NCBI GenBank assembly: GCA_936432065.2
Contig: OW386286.2
Coordinates: 111,150,419-111,214,418, forward strand
Length of the DNA stretch: 64,000 nucleotides
Reading direction: 5' to 3'
From: Rutpela maculata
Lineage: Eukaryota; Arthropoda; Insecta; Coleoptera; Cerambycidae
The stretch's first letter is position 1. Every line of letters starts with the position of its first letter. Under the pieces are notes generated by a model, which was not told the origin of the DNA, made no database searches, and saw nothing but the letters and a program-made list of their open reading frames with translations. Shown piece after piece: positions 43,803-54,400 of the stretch. The position numbers and the translations under genes are program-made.

Positions 43803-44490
43803 ACTTCCACATCCAGTGGAACTATAGTAACGACAAAAAAATTTTTAAAAATTTTTATTGTTCAAATAGGCTTAGAATGTCATGAAACGTCGAGATTTCA
43901 AGTTTTAGCGAAAAAAAATTTTCTGTCTGTCGGTCTGTAACTTTTTTGTGCGCACGTTTACTCTGGAACCGTTTGAGATATTGACTTGAAATTTGGTACA
44001 CATATGTACTTTAACGAGATCTAGAACTAGATTATATTTTCATCTTGTTCCGTCGAAGGGTTGGGGGGTAAATTGGGGTAAATTTGGAGTAAATAGGTAA
44101 ATCAAGCAGGTAAGAGTTCATAAAATTGATATTTAGTATAGACGAGAGAAGCTAAGGTCTCAAAAAAATTTTGGCATTAGCCACCCCCATTACCACCCCC
44201 ACCCCATTATTAAAGGGGATGAAAAAAAAATGTGATTTAGTGTGTGTACAAGAACCAGAAACCTCAAAATATTTTTTTTACTTTATCCACCCCCCACTCC
44301 CACCCCCTGTCACCACCCCCACCCCACTACCGATGTGGGGTATCGTTTTACGGATTTTTGGGGCAGAGGATTTCAAATATTATATTATTAAAGTTCCATA
44401 AACAATTATTTCCAGATACAAAATTTTTTCGTTGTGTGACTTGGATAGAAAATCCGGATGTGGAAGTAGTGATTTCTTGGGCAGCGGTTT
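43803..44490 (+). mobile_element. HINE-like repeat, copy 12
   Basis: Full copy, hairpin with one mismatch (ACTTCCAC-ATCCA-GTGGAACT), microsatellite TCTGTCTGTCGGTCTG near 43922, end GGGCAGCGGTTTTT. It lies 250 bp from the 3' end of the Helitron ORF. Confidence 0.82.
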
Positions 44491-44741
44491 TTATTTTAAT
44501 TATATATTTAATAAAATTTTACAAGCTTAAACTGATATGTTTTGTATTGTTTTCTTTCTCTTGTTAACGAATTGAAATTATTTGTGAATTTACATGATTT
44601 TATAAATAAATATTGAAACAATTGCCCACCAATTATCTATTTTGCACACAAGCAAGGCGGGTCTTGATAATTGATGATAATATTTTTATAACGTGTCCTG
44701 TATATGAACTATCGTTTGCCTTGTCATCACGTTTCGCCTAA
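44491..44741. other. 3' flank of the Helitron ORF
   Basis: This probably contains the Helitron 3' terminus (minus strand). A GC-richer stretch, GACCCGCCTTGCTTG (44673-44659 on the minus strand), could be the degenerate terminal hairpin, but I could not place a clear CTRR end. Confidence 0.4.
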
Positions 44742-47700
44742 TTAGCTCTCATTTGGTGAAAACAACATGTTTGGTGAAACAACATTTCTCGTATATTTTT
44801 TGCCCATTGAACCTCCCAAAATCCCCTGATTTAAACTATTCTTGATAAATAAACGTAAATTTTGGGCCGCGCCCACCCTTGAACAAGCAGTATACAGTTG
44901 GCCATGTTGGGAACATGGTCTCTGCAAATATATTCCAACCCTATCAAATGTCTTTCCTCTTGATTCCTCGATGGTGATGGCATAGGCTAGCCTAACTGGA
45001 AATTGCCACCTGATTATTTTCCCGGGCAACATGCTTTTGCTCGCTGTCATTTTAATTTTTGGCAATAAGATTCTGCTCCCCTCTCGATACCCATCCAAAT
45101 ATTCACACTCGATGATATGTCTGCCCAGATGCGTGACTTTCATTCGCGTACCGATACACTGGCCCATATTCACATCTAAATCACACAGTAAAATTACCGC
45201 CACGCCTACTTTTAACTTTAATTCATGTGGAGGTAATCCCCCCTCATTAATGAAATTCATCATGTCCAACGTAACGTGGAATCGTTCATTCGCTAAATAG
45301 CTATATTCATCTAGGCTTTTATAATTTATTGTTTCCCCTCCTGTTCTGTGCAAAACAATTTCGTTGACTTCTTCCACACTATCTATGTCCCCACACAAAA
45401 TTGTCCTATTCTTGATCGCGACACCCGCTTCATTATTCCCATACACAAAGGCGACCAATTCTGCCAAAGAAGATGAGAGGAACATCTGCGGAATATCGAC
45501 CAGATCGATCGGCAGGTGCTTCAGCCTTTTGGAAACGAAGTGTGGTACTAGACCATCTCCGATCGCCAACAGCCACGTCGAAAACGTTCTGTTATTTAAT
45601 TCTTCCAACATTTCCTCCCACCTCATTGTACGCATGTTCTTCCACAATGGTAGACCGACAAATTCGTTGAATCCGCAAAATAATGGAAGGTTATTGAAGC
45701 GCGGCAACTCCGGCGAAACCTGTCGGAAGTCGTTTCCAAACAGCACACATTTGCCTCCCATCATTTCCTGTGTTCCACTTGTCTCTTTCAGATACTTGTT
45801 GATGGCTTCCATGGCATATGAATTGGTCGGAACGTCGTCAAAGACGATCAAGGCGAATCGTCTGAGATCGTCTGTTCTACGAGTAATAGATGTGGGAAAA
45901 GGAAAACACCGGTGGTACGGCGTCCCCCCTATGCCCGGGGAGCAAATCGAACAAGTGGGAAGGTTCATGACATTATTTACGTAAGAAATGATGCTGTTAA
46001 ACAAAAAAGTTTTGCCCGAGCCTGCGGGACCGTTTACAAAAAATAACCTATCAGTTGCCCAAAGTGCCGATAAATCGTCCATCGTCATATCGTATCCTAG
46101 AAAGTCGCATATATCTCGGAAGGTCGGAATGTCACAACCAGAACAATTTGTAATAGCCATTACAACCCCGAGAAATATTCTCTTCTGTTCCTCATTTAAG
46201 GAACCAGGATCATAATTGATTTGCTGTTGTTCTTCTAAGGCATGAACTTCAAATACATTTCTCTGGTTGTGGGTACCTTCTGCATCACAATCCTCATCTG
46301 TTAACTCGATGCCCAAGTCTGTACACGTGAGATCGGGCCTATTTCTACTGAGTATTACGTCGATTTCCATGATACAATTGACGATGGACTCTCGACGTGT
46401 CAGTCCTTCGTGTACGTAATCGTTTATAAGATAAATTTTGAAATCTTGCCACAGTGATGCGACCTGTAACAGCATCTCATCTCTTTGGGTGCAGGCGATT
46501 AAAGCCAACAGCAACCTTAACTGAAGTGGACCACATCCCATCTGCACAGCCTCGCCCATGCAAAAATGGTATTCTTCGTCAGTACTTAACAAACCCATAG
46601 CTTGGCATGCTTCCTTAAAATTTTGGTGCACAATATTGTTAACAGTGCGTAAATACTCATATGAAGTAGCTCCGGCAACGTACCGCAACAATAAGCGCAA
46701 ATAAAAAAGTTCCTCACACGCGTTAGACTTACTCACCTCTGCCATACATCCCAACATTTTACTGACCTTCTGACGCCGGCGCCACAACCCATTTACACCA
46801 TCCCACGTGTAATGTTCTGGAATATCTCCGTATCTGATTACTTTCGCCTCTGCATCGATTCGATTTAAATTAAACCACGCCTCTAATTTACTTTTATGAT
46901 GTTCATCGGCGGCATCAATTTCATCGGCAGCGTCAATATGGTGCTCACCTGGGAGATGCACGGGTAAAACCATTACGGAATGCGACCTATCATGCATCCC
47001 ATTACCTAACAATCGCCACGCTGCCTCCATCGAGCAAATTTTTCGACGACTTACGTAATCGTCTATTTCGTCGACTTTGTACTGCTGAGACTCCACCTCC
47101 CTTCGTTGACGCGCCGGAAACGCGTCGACGGAGCCCTTCGTTAAATATTTATATAGGTATTTCATGTTGCCGATGGAGCCAACGATTTCAAAATTAATGT
47201 GAGCTTGGTATTTTGCCAGAGCATACGGGTTATAAGGAACGATCCACTCATTGGTGAAAGTTTCATTTTGTGAACTAATGTATCTACCGTCACGAGGTCT
47301 TCTGTATAGAGGCCTGTGTTGTCGTCCGGCCCTTAACACCGTTTCATGGCTATATTCTTTTGGGAAAGATTTTTTGCAATGGCCGCCCACCATACACGGC
47401 GCCGTAGGGTTGAATCGTCCGCAAGGACCATGAATTTGGTATTTAGATACCATCTCGTACAGACGAGGCTGCGACTGTCTGTCTGGAATGACGGCGTGGA
47501 TAATTCTATCGACATCCTCCACAGTGGAAATTTTATTTTCCTCAATAAAAGTGACAATGAGGTGCGCGTGTGGCAAGCCCCTAGCTTGAAATTCTATAAC
47601 CCAGTGAAAATTTTTTACCACCCCATAAACATGTTTTGTTGTCACGTCATTCATAAATTCTGCAAATTTTGCTTTAAAAACCCTGCAGACTAAATCAGGT

Positions 47701-49118
47701 CTATTTTCAAATTTTTGCCGGTATTCTAAATTAGATCGAATTTCTGTCCAGTTCGGATTGCATGTGAAAGTGATAAAAAGATCCGGCTTGCCGTGCTTGA
47801 GGACCACATTCATGGCATCTAGAGATTGCCGTCGCATATGGCGGATGCCTCCTATAAACGAGCCAGGCAACACCACCGGCATACCTATCGTGTCGGCAGC
47901 TTCGGGATGGACAGAAATCATCCTCCTACGAATACCGTTGGCAGTGTGTCTGAAAAGTACCTGATTTTGCCTGTGGAACCATAAGATATCGCGTTCCACA
48001 CGTTCCCACGCATCCACCAAGTATTGTTGAAATAATATCCCAGCATTGTGGATCAAAGAAAACTCGTCCCTACACTGTATTCGGTATCTATAAAATTGCC
48101 GAAATGTAATTTTCTTGTTGTTATAGCAAAGTCCCATGGAATATCCATCCTCAGCGAAAGGGAACAGTAACGGATACCCCATGGGGTCTACTAAAGCATT
48201 TAAACCTACCAGTTTATGTCTCCGTTGGACATTTTCTCCCCCCTCGGTTGTCCACCTTGGATATAATTTTAAGTCAAAAAACCGGGTCGGGGTGACGGTT
48301 TCAAACTGCTCCACGGCAGCGGCGTCAAATAGGGCCGTGGTGTTGCTCCCACTTGGCAACAAATTGTTTTCTCTAACTAAATCATTCATGTTTCCCGCAC
48401 TTACGACTCCGATTACCGATTGATTGAGAAAAGCATCTTCCCCTGCTTCCAATTTCGTTCTAATCTCTTGACCAACAATTTCGTAACCCATAACATATTT
48501 ATTGTGCCTTCGAAGGCATTGCTCCAGAACCTGAACGGTTTCTGGAGCCAGCCTTCCTCTTAAAAACTTTTGCCTCCTTACCACCGCCTGCTCCATTTCG
48601 ACGAAGTAGTAATGATTCAAAATGGGCTTAGCCAACTGTTCCTTATCTGGTATACCATTCGTGAAATGGTATACCTCTCCACGTATCGAAAAGGAGCAGT
48701 GGCCCTGCCCTTCCATTTGGCGGTTCCGAACCGTCGTTTTGAATGACGCCATTGCGAACAAACTATTTACGGCACAAATATGTTTTAAGAACTCAGTAGT
48801 CCTCGGAGTGTTCTCGGTATAAAGCTGCCGCAACTCTGGGGGGCAATTCAACTGAGGAAGGACGACTTCACCATTCGTGCAACAGTTGATACGGGTTCCT
48901 CGCCTGTTACGTGGCTCGGCAGCAAAGAATTTGGCACCACAGAAATTACACGGCTCAGCTAAAGGGCCGCACGAAAACGGCGTCGAACACAGACGTTCGA
49001 GATCGATTCGACTCACATTCACTGCTAATTTATATGTGACCTTTCGAGGCACCTCCGCGTGACACCGTCTACGCGCGGCGGCGGGTAAAATCACGTTTTC
49101 CTGATTATTTCCGTCCAT
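44742..49118 (-). CDS. Helitron Rep-helicase (RepHel) transposase
   Basis: An uninterrupted 1458-residue ORF. An N-terminal zinc-ribbon-like part (CNFCGAKFF ... INCC, residues ~57-80) is followed by the Rep domain with the HUH motif FQARGLPHAHL (about 509-519) and the two-tyrosine motif KYLYKYLTKG (about 651-660). A PIF1-like SF1 helicase follows: Walker A GPAGSGKT (about 1028-1035), Walker B region LIVFDDVP, motif III LFGNDFRQV, motif V LKVGVAVILLCDLDVNMGQC and motif VI FPVRLAYAITIEESRGKT (about 1371-1390) ending in LYTACSRV. The protein would nick, unwind and rejoin DNA in rolling-circle transposition. The Walker B is D-D where D-E is usual, and motif Ia (CSPGIGGTPY) is degenerate, so activity is uncertain. 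An in-frame HIDAADEIDAADEHH duplication (about residue 725) is notable. The ATG at 49118 fits typical N-termini. Confidence 0.93.
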   Translation of the reverse strand: MDGNNQENVILPAAARRRCHAEVPRKVTYKLAVNVSRIDLERLCSTPFSCGPLAEPCNFCGAKFFAAEPRNRRGTRINCCTNGEVVLPQLNCPPELRQLYTENTPRTTEFLKHICAVNSLFAMASFKTTVRNRQMEGQGHCSFSIRGEVYHFTNGIPDKEQLAKPILNHYYFVEMEQAVVRRQKFLRGRLAPETVQVLEQCLRRHNKYVMGYEIVGQEIRTKLEAGEDAFLNQSVIGVVSAGNMNDLVRENNLLPSGSNTTALFDAAAVEQFETVTPTRFFDLKLYPRWTTEGGENVQRRHKLVGLNALVDPMGYPLLFPFAEDGYSMGLCYNNKKITFRQFYRYRIQCRDEFSLIHNAGILFQQYLVDAWERVERDILWFHRQNQVLFRHTANGIRRRMISVHPEAADTIGMPVVLPGSFIGGIRHMRRQSLDAMNVVLKHGKPDLFITFTCNPNWTEIRSNLEYRQKFENRPDLVCRVFKAKFAEFMNDVTTKHVYGVVKNFHWVIEFQARGLPHAHLIVTFIEENKISTVEDVDRIIHAVIPDRQSQPRLYEMVSKYQIHGPCGRFNPTAPCMVGGHCKKSFPKEYSHETVLRAGRQHRPLYRRPRDGRYISSQNETFTNEWIVPYNPYALAKYQAHINFEIVGSIGNMKYLYKYLTKGSVDAFPARQRREVESQQYKVDEIDDYVSRRKICSMEAAWRLLGNGMHDRSHSVMVLPVHLPGEHHIDAADEIDAADEHHKSKLEAWFNLNRIDAEAKVIRYGDIPEHYTWDGVNGLWRRRQKVSKMLGCMAEVSKSNACEELFYLRLLLRYVAGATSYEYLRTVNNIVHQNFKEACQAMGLLSTDEEYHFCMGEAVQMGCGPLQLRLLLALIACTQRDEMLLQVASLWQDFKIYLINDYVHEGLTRRESIVNCIMEIDVILSRNRPDLTCTDLGIELTDEDCDAEGTHNQRNVFEVHALEEQQQINYDPGSLNEEQKRIFLGVVMAITNCSGCDIPTFRDICDFLGYDMTMDDLSALWATDRLFFVNGPAGSGKTFLFNSIISYVNNVMNLPTCSICSPGIGGTPYHRCFPFPTSITRRTDDLRRFALIVFDDVPTNSYAMEAINKYLKETSGTQEMMGGKCVLFGNDFRQVSPELPRFNNLPLFCGFNEFVGLPLWKNMRTMRWEEMLEELNNRTFSTWLLAIGDGLVPHFVSKRLKHLPIDLVDIPQMFLSSSLAELVAFVYGNNEAGVAIKNRTILCGDIDSVEEVNEIVLHRTGGETINYKSLDEYSYLANERFHVTLDMMNFINEGGLPPHELKLKVGVAVILLCDLDVNMGQCIGTRMKVTHLGRHIIECEYLDGYREGSRILLPKIKMTASKSMLPGKIIRWQFPVRLAYAITIEESRGKTFDRVGIYLQRPCSQHGQLYTACSRVGAAQNLRLFIKNSLNQGILGGSMGKKYTRNVVSPNMLFSPNES

Positions 49119-50354
49119 ACTTAACGACAGCTTATTATTAAAACAAGTTTTTAATCACGGGACGGGATGAATATAAAAAATAAAGCAGTCAAATAAAATA
49201 TGCTCCCACACACTTTTCACTTGATAAATAAATATTAATGAATTAATGAATAAATGAATGAATGAATGAATTGACTCTGTTGAGTACCACTTTAAACAAA
49301 GTTATTTTGTTATAGAATTAATTAAATATTTGCTCACCAGACAGACTGTCCTTTTCGTATTATACTATTTATTGCCAATGCAAAATTTATTTATTTTTTT
49401 GTTCACCACCAGACTCTGTTCTTTCGTAATAAATTATTTATTGCCAATGCAAAATTTATTTATTTTTTTTTGACATTGACTGTCACTAGCAATCTAGAAT
49501 TTGATGAGGATATGCCGTTTCCAAGCGATACATAGAATAGCAAAATAGGATAGCCACCATGAAGGTAAACTTTATGTTATAAAGGAAGAAACGAAGTTTT
49601 CTTCCACTTTTTCTCGCCCGCTAATTTTTTTAGAACTCCAAAGAAATGATTTTCTATGAAAAATTATGTTATAAATGTTATAATCAGAAAAATTTCAGTT
49701 ATTTGGGCTTGAAAATATTCACCTAGTGGTTTTTGAGGTCATCATTTATGAATCTGGTGTTGAAAAAAATTATTAAAGAAAATGACAACTCCAAAATGGT
49801 CGATTTTAAGAAAAAATTCTACAAGTAATTAACAAATATTTTATATCAAAGATTATATATTAATACATAGGTGTTTGTATTATTTTTAATAACTAAAATG
49901 CCGTCAGAAATACAAATACAAGAAGGCGGATAAAAATTGGTCAATTTAAGACCAAAATCACGCAATATTCACTGAATTAGGAAAATAAAATGCAAAAGAT
50001 AAGTAATTATAAATATTCAATTCATGAAATTAAAATATTACAACATGAGTTACTTAATAAATTTGAAAGTGTATTTTAAACAAAAAAATGTTTATTATTA
50101 CAAAATTATAATAGGTAAAAAAGGGCTAAAAAAGTAACGTAAATGAAATTCTATATTTATGCTTAATTTTCATGGTAGCTAAATTGAAATACTGTTATTT
50201 AGGTAAACAAAAAAATCATGCCAACATCTCCAGCATGACATGAATGACATTATTAATTTGATTTGTTAGGATAATACCTAATATACAGTGATGTTTTTTT
50301 CACAATTAATATTAAGCAATAATAATATTCAAATCTTACTTCTAACTATAGACT
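49119..50354. other. 5' flank of the Helitron, AT-rich
   Basis: A GAATGAATGAATGAATGAAT microsatellite lies at about 49246-49271. A ~63-bp direct duplication containing ATTTATTGCCAATGCAAAAT sits at about 49350-49470. The Helitron 5' terminus must be in or near here but was not identified. The rest is non-coding. Confidence 0.45.
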
Positions 50355-51031
50355 AAAAACCGCTGCCCAAAGAATCACTACTTCCACATCCAGATTCTCT
50401 ATCCAAGTCACTCAACGAAAAACTTTGTATGTGGAAATAAATGTATATGGAACTTTAATAATATAATATTTGAAATCCTCTACCCCAAAAACCCATAAAA
50501 CGATACCTCACACCGGTAGTGGGGTGGGGGTGGTGATAGGGGGTGGTAGTGGGGGTGGATGAAGTAAAAAAATATTTTGGTTCTTGTACATACACTAAAT
50601 CACATTTTTTTTTCATCCCGTTTAATAATGAGGTGGGGGTGGTAATGGGGGTGGCTAATGCCAAAAATTTTTTTGAGAAGCTTCTCTTGTATATACTAAA
50701 TACCAATTTTATGGACTCTTACCTGCTTGATTTACCCATTTACCCCAAATTTATCCCAATTTACCCCCCAACTCTGCGACGGAACAAGATGAAAATATAA
50801 TCTAGTTCCAGATCTCGTTAAAGTACATATGTGTACCAAATTTCAAGTCAATATCTTAAACGGTTCCAGAGTAAACGTGCGCACAAAAAAAGTTAGACAG
50901 ACCGATAGACAGAATTTTTTTTTCGCTCAAACTTAAAATCTCGACGTCTTATGGCATTTTAAGCCTATTTGAACAATAAAAATTTTTAAAAATCTGTTTG
51001 TCGTTACTATACTTCCACTGGATGTGGAAGT
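50355..51031 (-). mobile_element. HINE-like repeat, copy 13
   Basis: Full minus-orientation copy, AAAAACCGCTGCCC to CACTGGATGTGGAAGT. It lies just outside the gypsy 3' LTR (41 bp away). Confidence 0.82.
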
Positions 51032-51072
51032 AAAAGAACAGTAAGAAAATATGAATAAAAATAATAAAATAT

Positions 51073-51474
51073 TGTCACGTGTTTCCACCCTTAGGAAACC
51101 ACCCTCGCAAATTCCGTGGGTTCCAAAAATTATAACAAGAGATGTCCACTAACACACTTTATTAAATATTTACTGGATACTTCACAATACTATTATTAAT
51201 TTAAATACACTTTACTGACTAAAATCACAATGTTTATCACTTTGTTTATCCTTGAAGTCTTAACCTCACTTTCTATACTTTTTGAACTTTCTGAACTACT
51301 CGCCGAGAATGCGGTCGGTCTTTTTATACCTAAAAATGACAGATCTCGATTGTTCTGTGATGACGCCACCATTCTCTAGAGAATTCCAGATGTCACTTTG
51401 GAATCTTCTGGTAGGTTCTTTTTCGAGTAGGTGCAAATACACTATATTCATTCTAAGGGTTGTAACACATTACA
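51073..51474 (-). repeat. 3' LTR of the minus-strand gypsy element
   Basis: On the minus strand it begins TGTAATGTGTTACAACCC and ends GGAAACACGTGACA, so it has TG...CA ends and is about 402 bp long. It directly follows the polypurine tract. No second copy was found upstream of gag. Confidence 0.75.
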
Positions 51475-51490
51475 CTGCCCCCTCCTTAAG
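51475..51490 (-). promoter_or_regulatory. Polypurine tract
   Basis: Minus-strand CTTAAGGAGGGGGCAG adjoins the LTR's TG. It overlaps the end of pol and would prime plus-strand DNA synthesis. Confidence 0.7.
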
Positions 51491-54400
51491 CCTGAACGTC
51501 CCGGTCAGGCAATTCAGCCTCTTTCACATACTTCGCCAGTCTATCCAAGTGTACGATCTTCATCTTGGACTTTTTGTTTCGTTGAATACGATAGACGACA
51601 TCATTAATTCGGGTAATAACAGTATAAGGTCCTTCCCAAGGGGGTTGAAGTTTCGGTGACTTCCCTTTCTTTCGCTGTGGGTTATACAGCCAAACCAGAT
51701 CTCCTGCCTTGAACCCTTCTGAACTACCCTTACGGTCGTATCGAGCCTTCATTCGGTCACTGGCTATGGTGATTTGGTCTCTAACCAGCTCATGAACATT
51801 TCTTAGCCGTTCACTCATTTCATCCACATAGCTGTTCACAGGAAGCTGTTCTCCGCCTGGTGTTCCGAAAATCAAATCACACGGCAGTCTGATCTCATGT
51901 CCAAATACTACACGGGCTGGTGTTTGTTTCGTAGACTCGTGGATAGCAGCTCTGTATGCCATGAGGAAGAACGGTATGTGGAGATCCCAATCACGTTGAT
52001 TCTTATGAACCACTTTAGAGAGATGTTCTTTCATGGTCTTGTTATGTCGTTCCACCATTCCATCTGATTGCGGGTGAAGGGCTATTGTCCGTGTTTTGTG
52101 TATCCCCAATAACTTGCAGATTTGCTGAAACACCCCTGACTCAAAGTTCCTCCCTTGATCTGAGTGCAGCTCCAGGGGTACACCAAACCGACATATCAAA
52201 TTATCTACCAAGACTTTGGCGACAGTGACTGCTTCTTGGTTTGGAATTGCATAGGCCTCTGGCCACTTACTAAAATAGTCCATGGCAACCAGTATGTACT
52301 TGTTCCCATCCTTGGTTACTGGGAATGGGCCGGCTATATCGATCGCGATCCTCTCGAAAGGAGCTCCGACGTTATATTGCTTCATTGCACCCCTACTTCT
52401 AGTCTGTGGTCCCTTACTGGCTGCACAAATTTTGCAATTGCGACACCAAGCTTCCACATCTTGACGACTATTTACCCAATAAAATCGTTCTCGTACTTTA
52501 TTCAGGGTCTTATTAACGCCGAAGTGCCCACCGGATGCTCCATTATGCACTTCCTGAAGTACTTTCGGTACTCGACACCTGGGAATCACTAGACGCATAA
52601 CAACTTCCCTGCCATCCGGGCTTTCCCAAGCTCTCTTTAGCAGCCCGTTCATGACTTTAAGTGAATCCCATTGGGCCCACAAAGCCTTCAATCCAACTGC
52701 CTTATCTGAAACATCCTTCCACGCTGGTCGAATTCCTTTCTCCTTTGCTCTCAATATAGGCCCAATTTCTGTGTCATTCAGTTGTTCTTGTCTCAGGGCT
52801 TCGGTCGTCCAATCGTCCGGAAGCTCTATTTTAATAGTGTTGACGGCCACCGTACCCTGCAATTTCTCAACGTGGCGGCAGTGCTTGCAATCTTCCTTGC
52901 ACGGTCTTCTAGATAAAGCGTCTGCGTTTTTATGAGATCTTCCAGGTCGATGTTCGATTTTGAAATCATACTGTTGCAGCCGTTCTATCCAACGAGCCAG
53001 TTGACCTTCAGGGGTTTTCAACTGCAACAGCCATTTTAATGCAGCGTGGTCGGTCCGAATCTTGAAATGTCGTCCATAAAGATATTTATGAAAATGGTCC
53101 ACTGATTTAACGATGGCCAGTAACTCTTTCCGGGTTACACAATAGTTTCTTTCCGGTTTGGACAGCACCTTGCTGAAGTACTCGATCACTCTTTCCTGCC
53201 CATTCTGGATTTGAGACAGTACACAACCGACCGAAGAATTGCTGGCATCCGTATCTAAAATAAAAAGTCCTTCCCGTTGTGGGTATGCTAGCACAGGACC
53301 AGTACATAAAGCTGCCTTCAATTTTCTCCATGCCGTTTCACATTCCGGTGTCCACTGGTACTGCACTTTCTCTTCTGTCAGCCGGTGTAGTGGCTTCGCA
53401 ATTTCTGCAAACCCTTCCACGAAGCGCCTATAATAAGTGCAGAGGCCAAGGAAGCTCCGTACTTCATGAACGTTAGATGGTCTTGGCCAATCTCGTACAG
53501 CAGAAATTTTGTCGGGGTCTGTTTGTATTCCATCCGAAGACACCACGTGACCAAGAAATTTGACTTCTTTCTGGAATAGCAGGCACTTCTTCGGGTTCAA
53601 CTTCAGATGGGCATTCCTGACTCGCCCAAATACTTCTTGAAGATTTTTCAAATGTTCTGTAACGTCCTGTCCCATAACAAGCACATCGTCAAGGTAAACC
53701 AGGCACGTCCTCCAGGTTAGCCCTCGCAGTACGAATTCCATCAATCTTTCAAAGGTAGCTGGCGCATTGCAAAGTCCAAAAGGCATTACGGTAAATTGAT
53801 AAAGACCACTGCCTGCTGAAAACGCTGTCTTTTCCTTATCATCAGGGTGAAGCCCCACTTGCCAGTATCCACTCCTAAGGTCTAACGTAGAAAACCATTG
53901 TGAGCCTGCCAACGTGCTTAACGTGTCGTCAATTCGTGGTAATGGGTAACTGTCTTTCTTCGTGACATCATTTAATTTTCGATAATCGACACAAAATCTT
54001 AATGTTCCGTCCTTCTTGGCAACCAAAACTACTGGCGATGACCAGGGACTTGTTGACTCCTCAATGACTCCATCTTGTAGCATCTTGTCTATCATTGCCG
54101 AGGCATCTTCTTGTTTTGCTAATGGAAGCCTCCTAGGTGGTTGTCGAATAGCAGGCGAGTCGCCAGTATTTATCCGATGCTGGACTATGTCTGTTTTTGT
54201 AAGGGCCTCTGTATTCTTGGCAAATACTGAACTTTCCTTTTCTAGAAACTTGATTGCCTCCCTTCGTTCATCCTCAGATAAATGCTCCAACTGGGTACTC
54301 AGCAAGGTCAAAACTTCCTGGTCTATTTTCGTAGACGAACTTCCCTCTGTTTGTTCCTCGCACCTCGCTACCCATGTGACCGGTTCATAGGAGCCAATTG

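Noticed and set aside
45364..45984. 206-codon plus-strand ORF
   Set aside because: Antisense shadow of the Helitron helicase; no domain.
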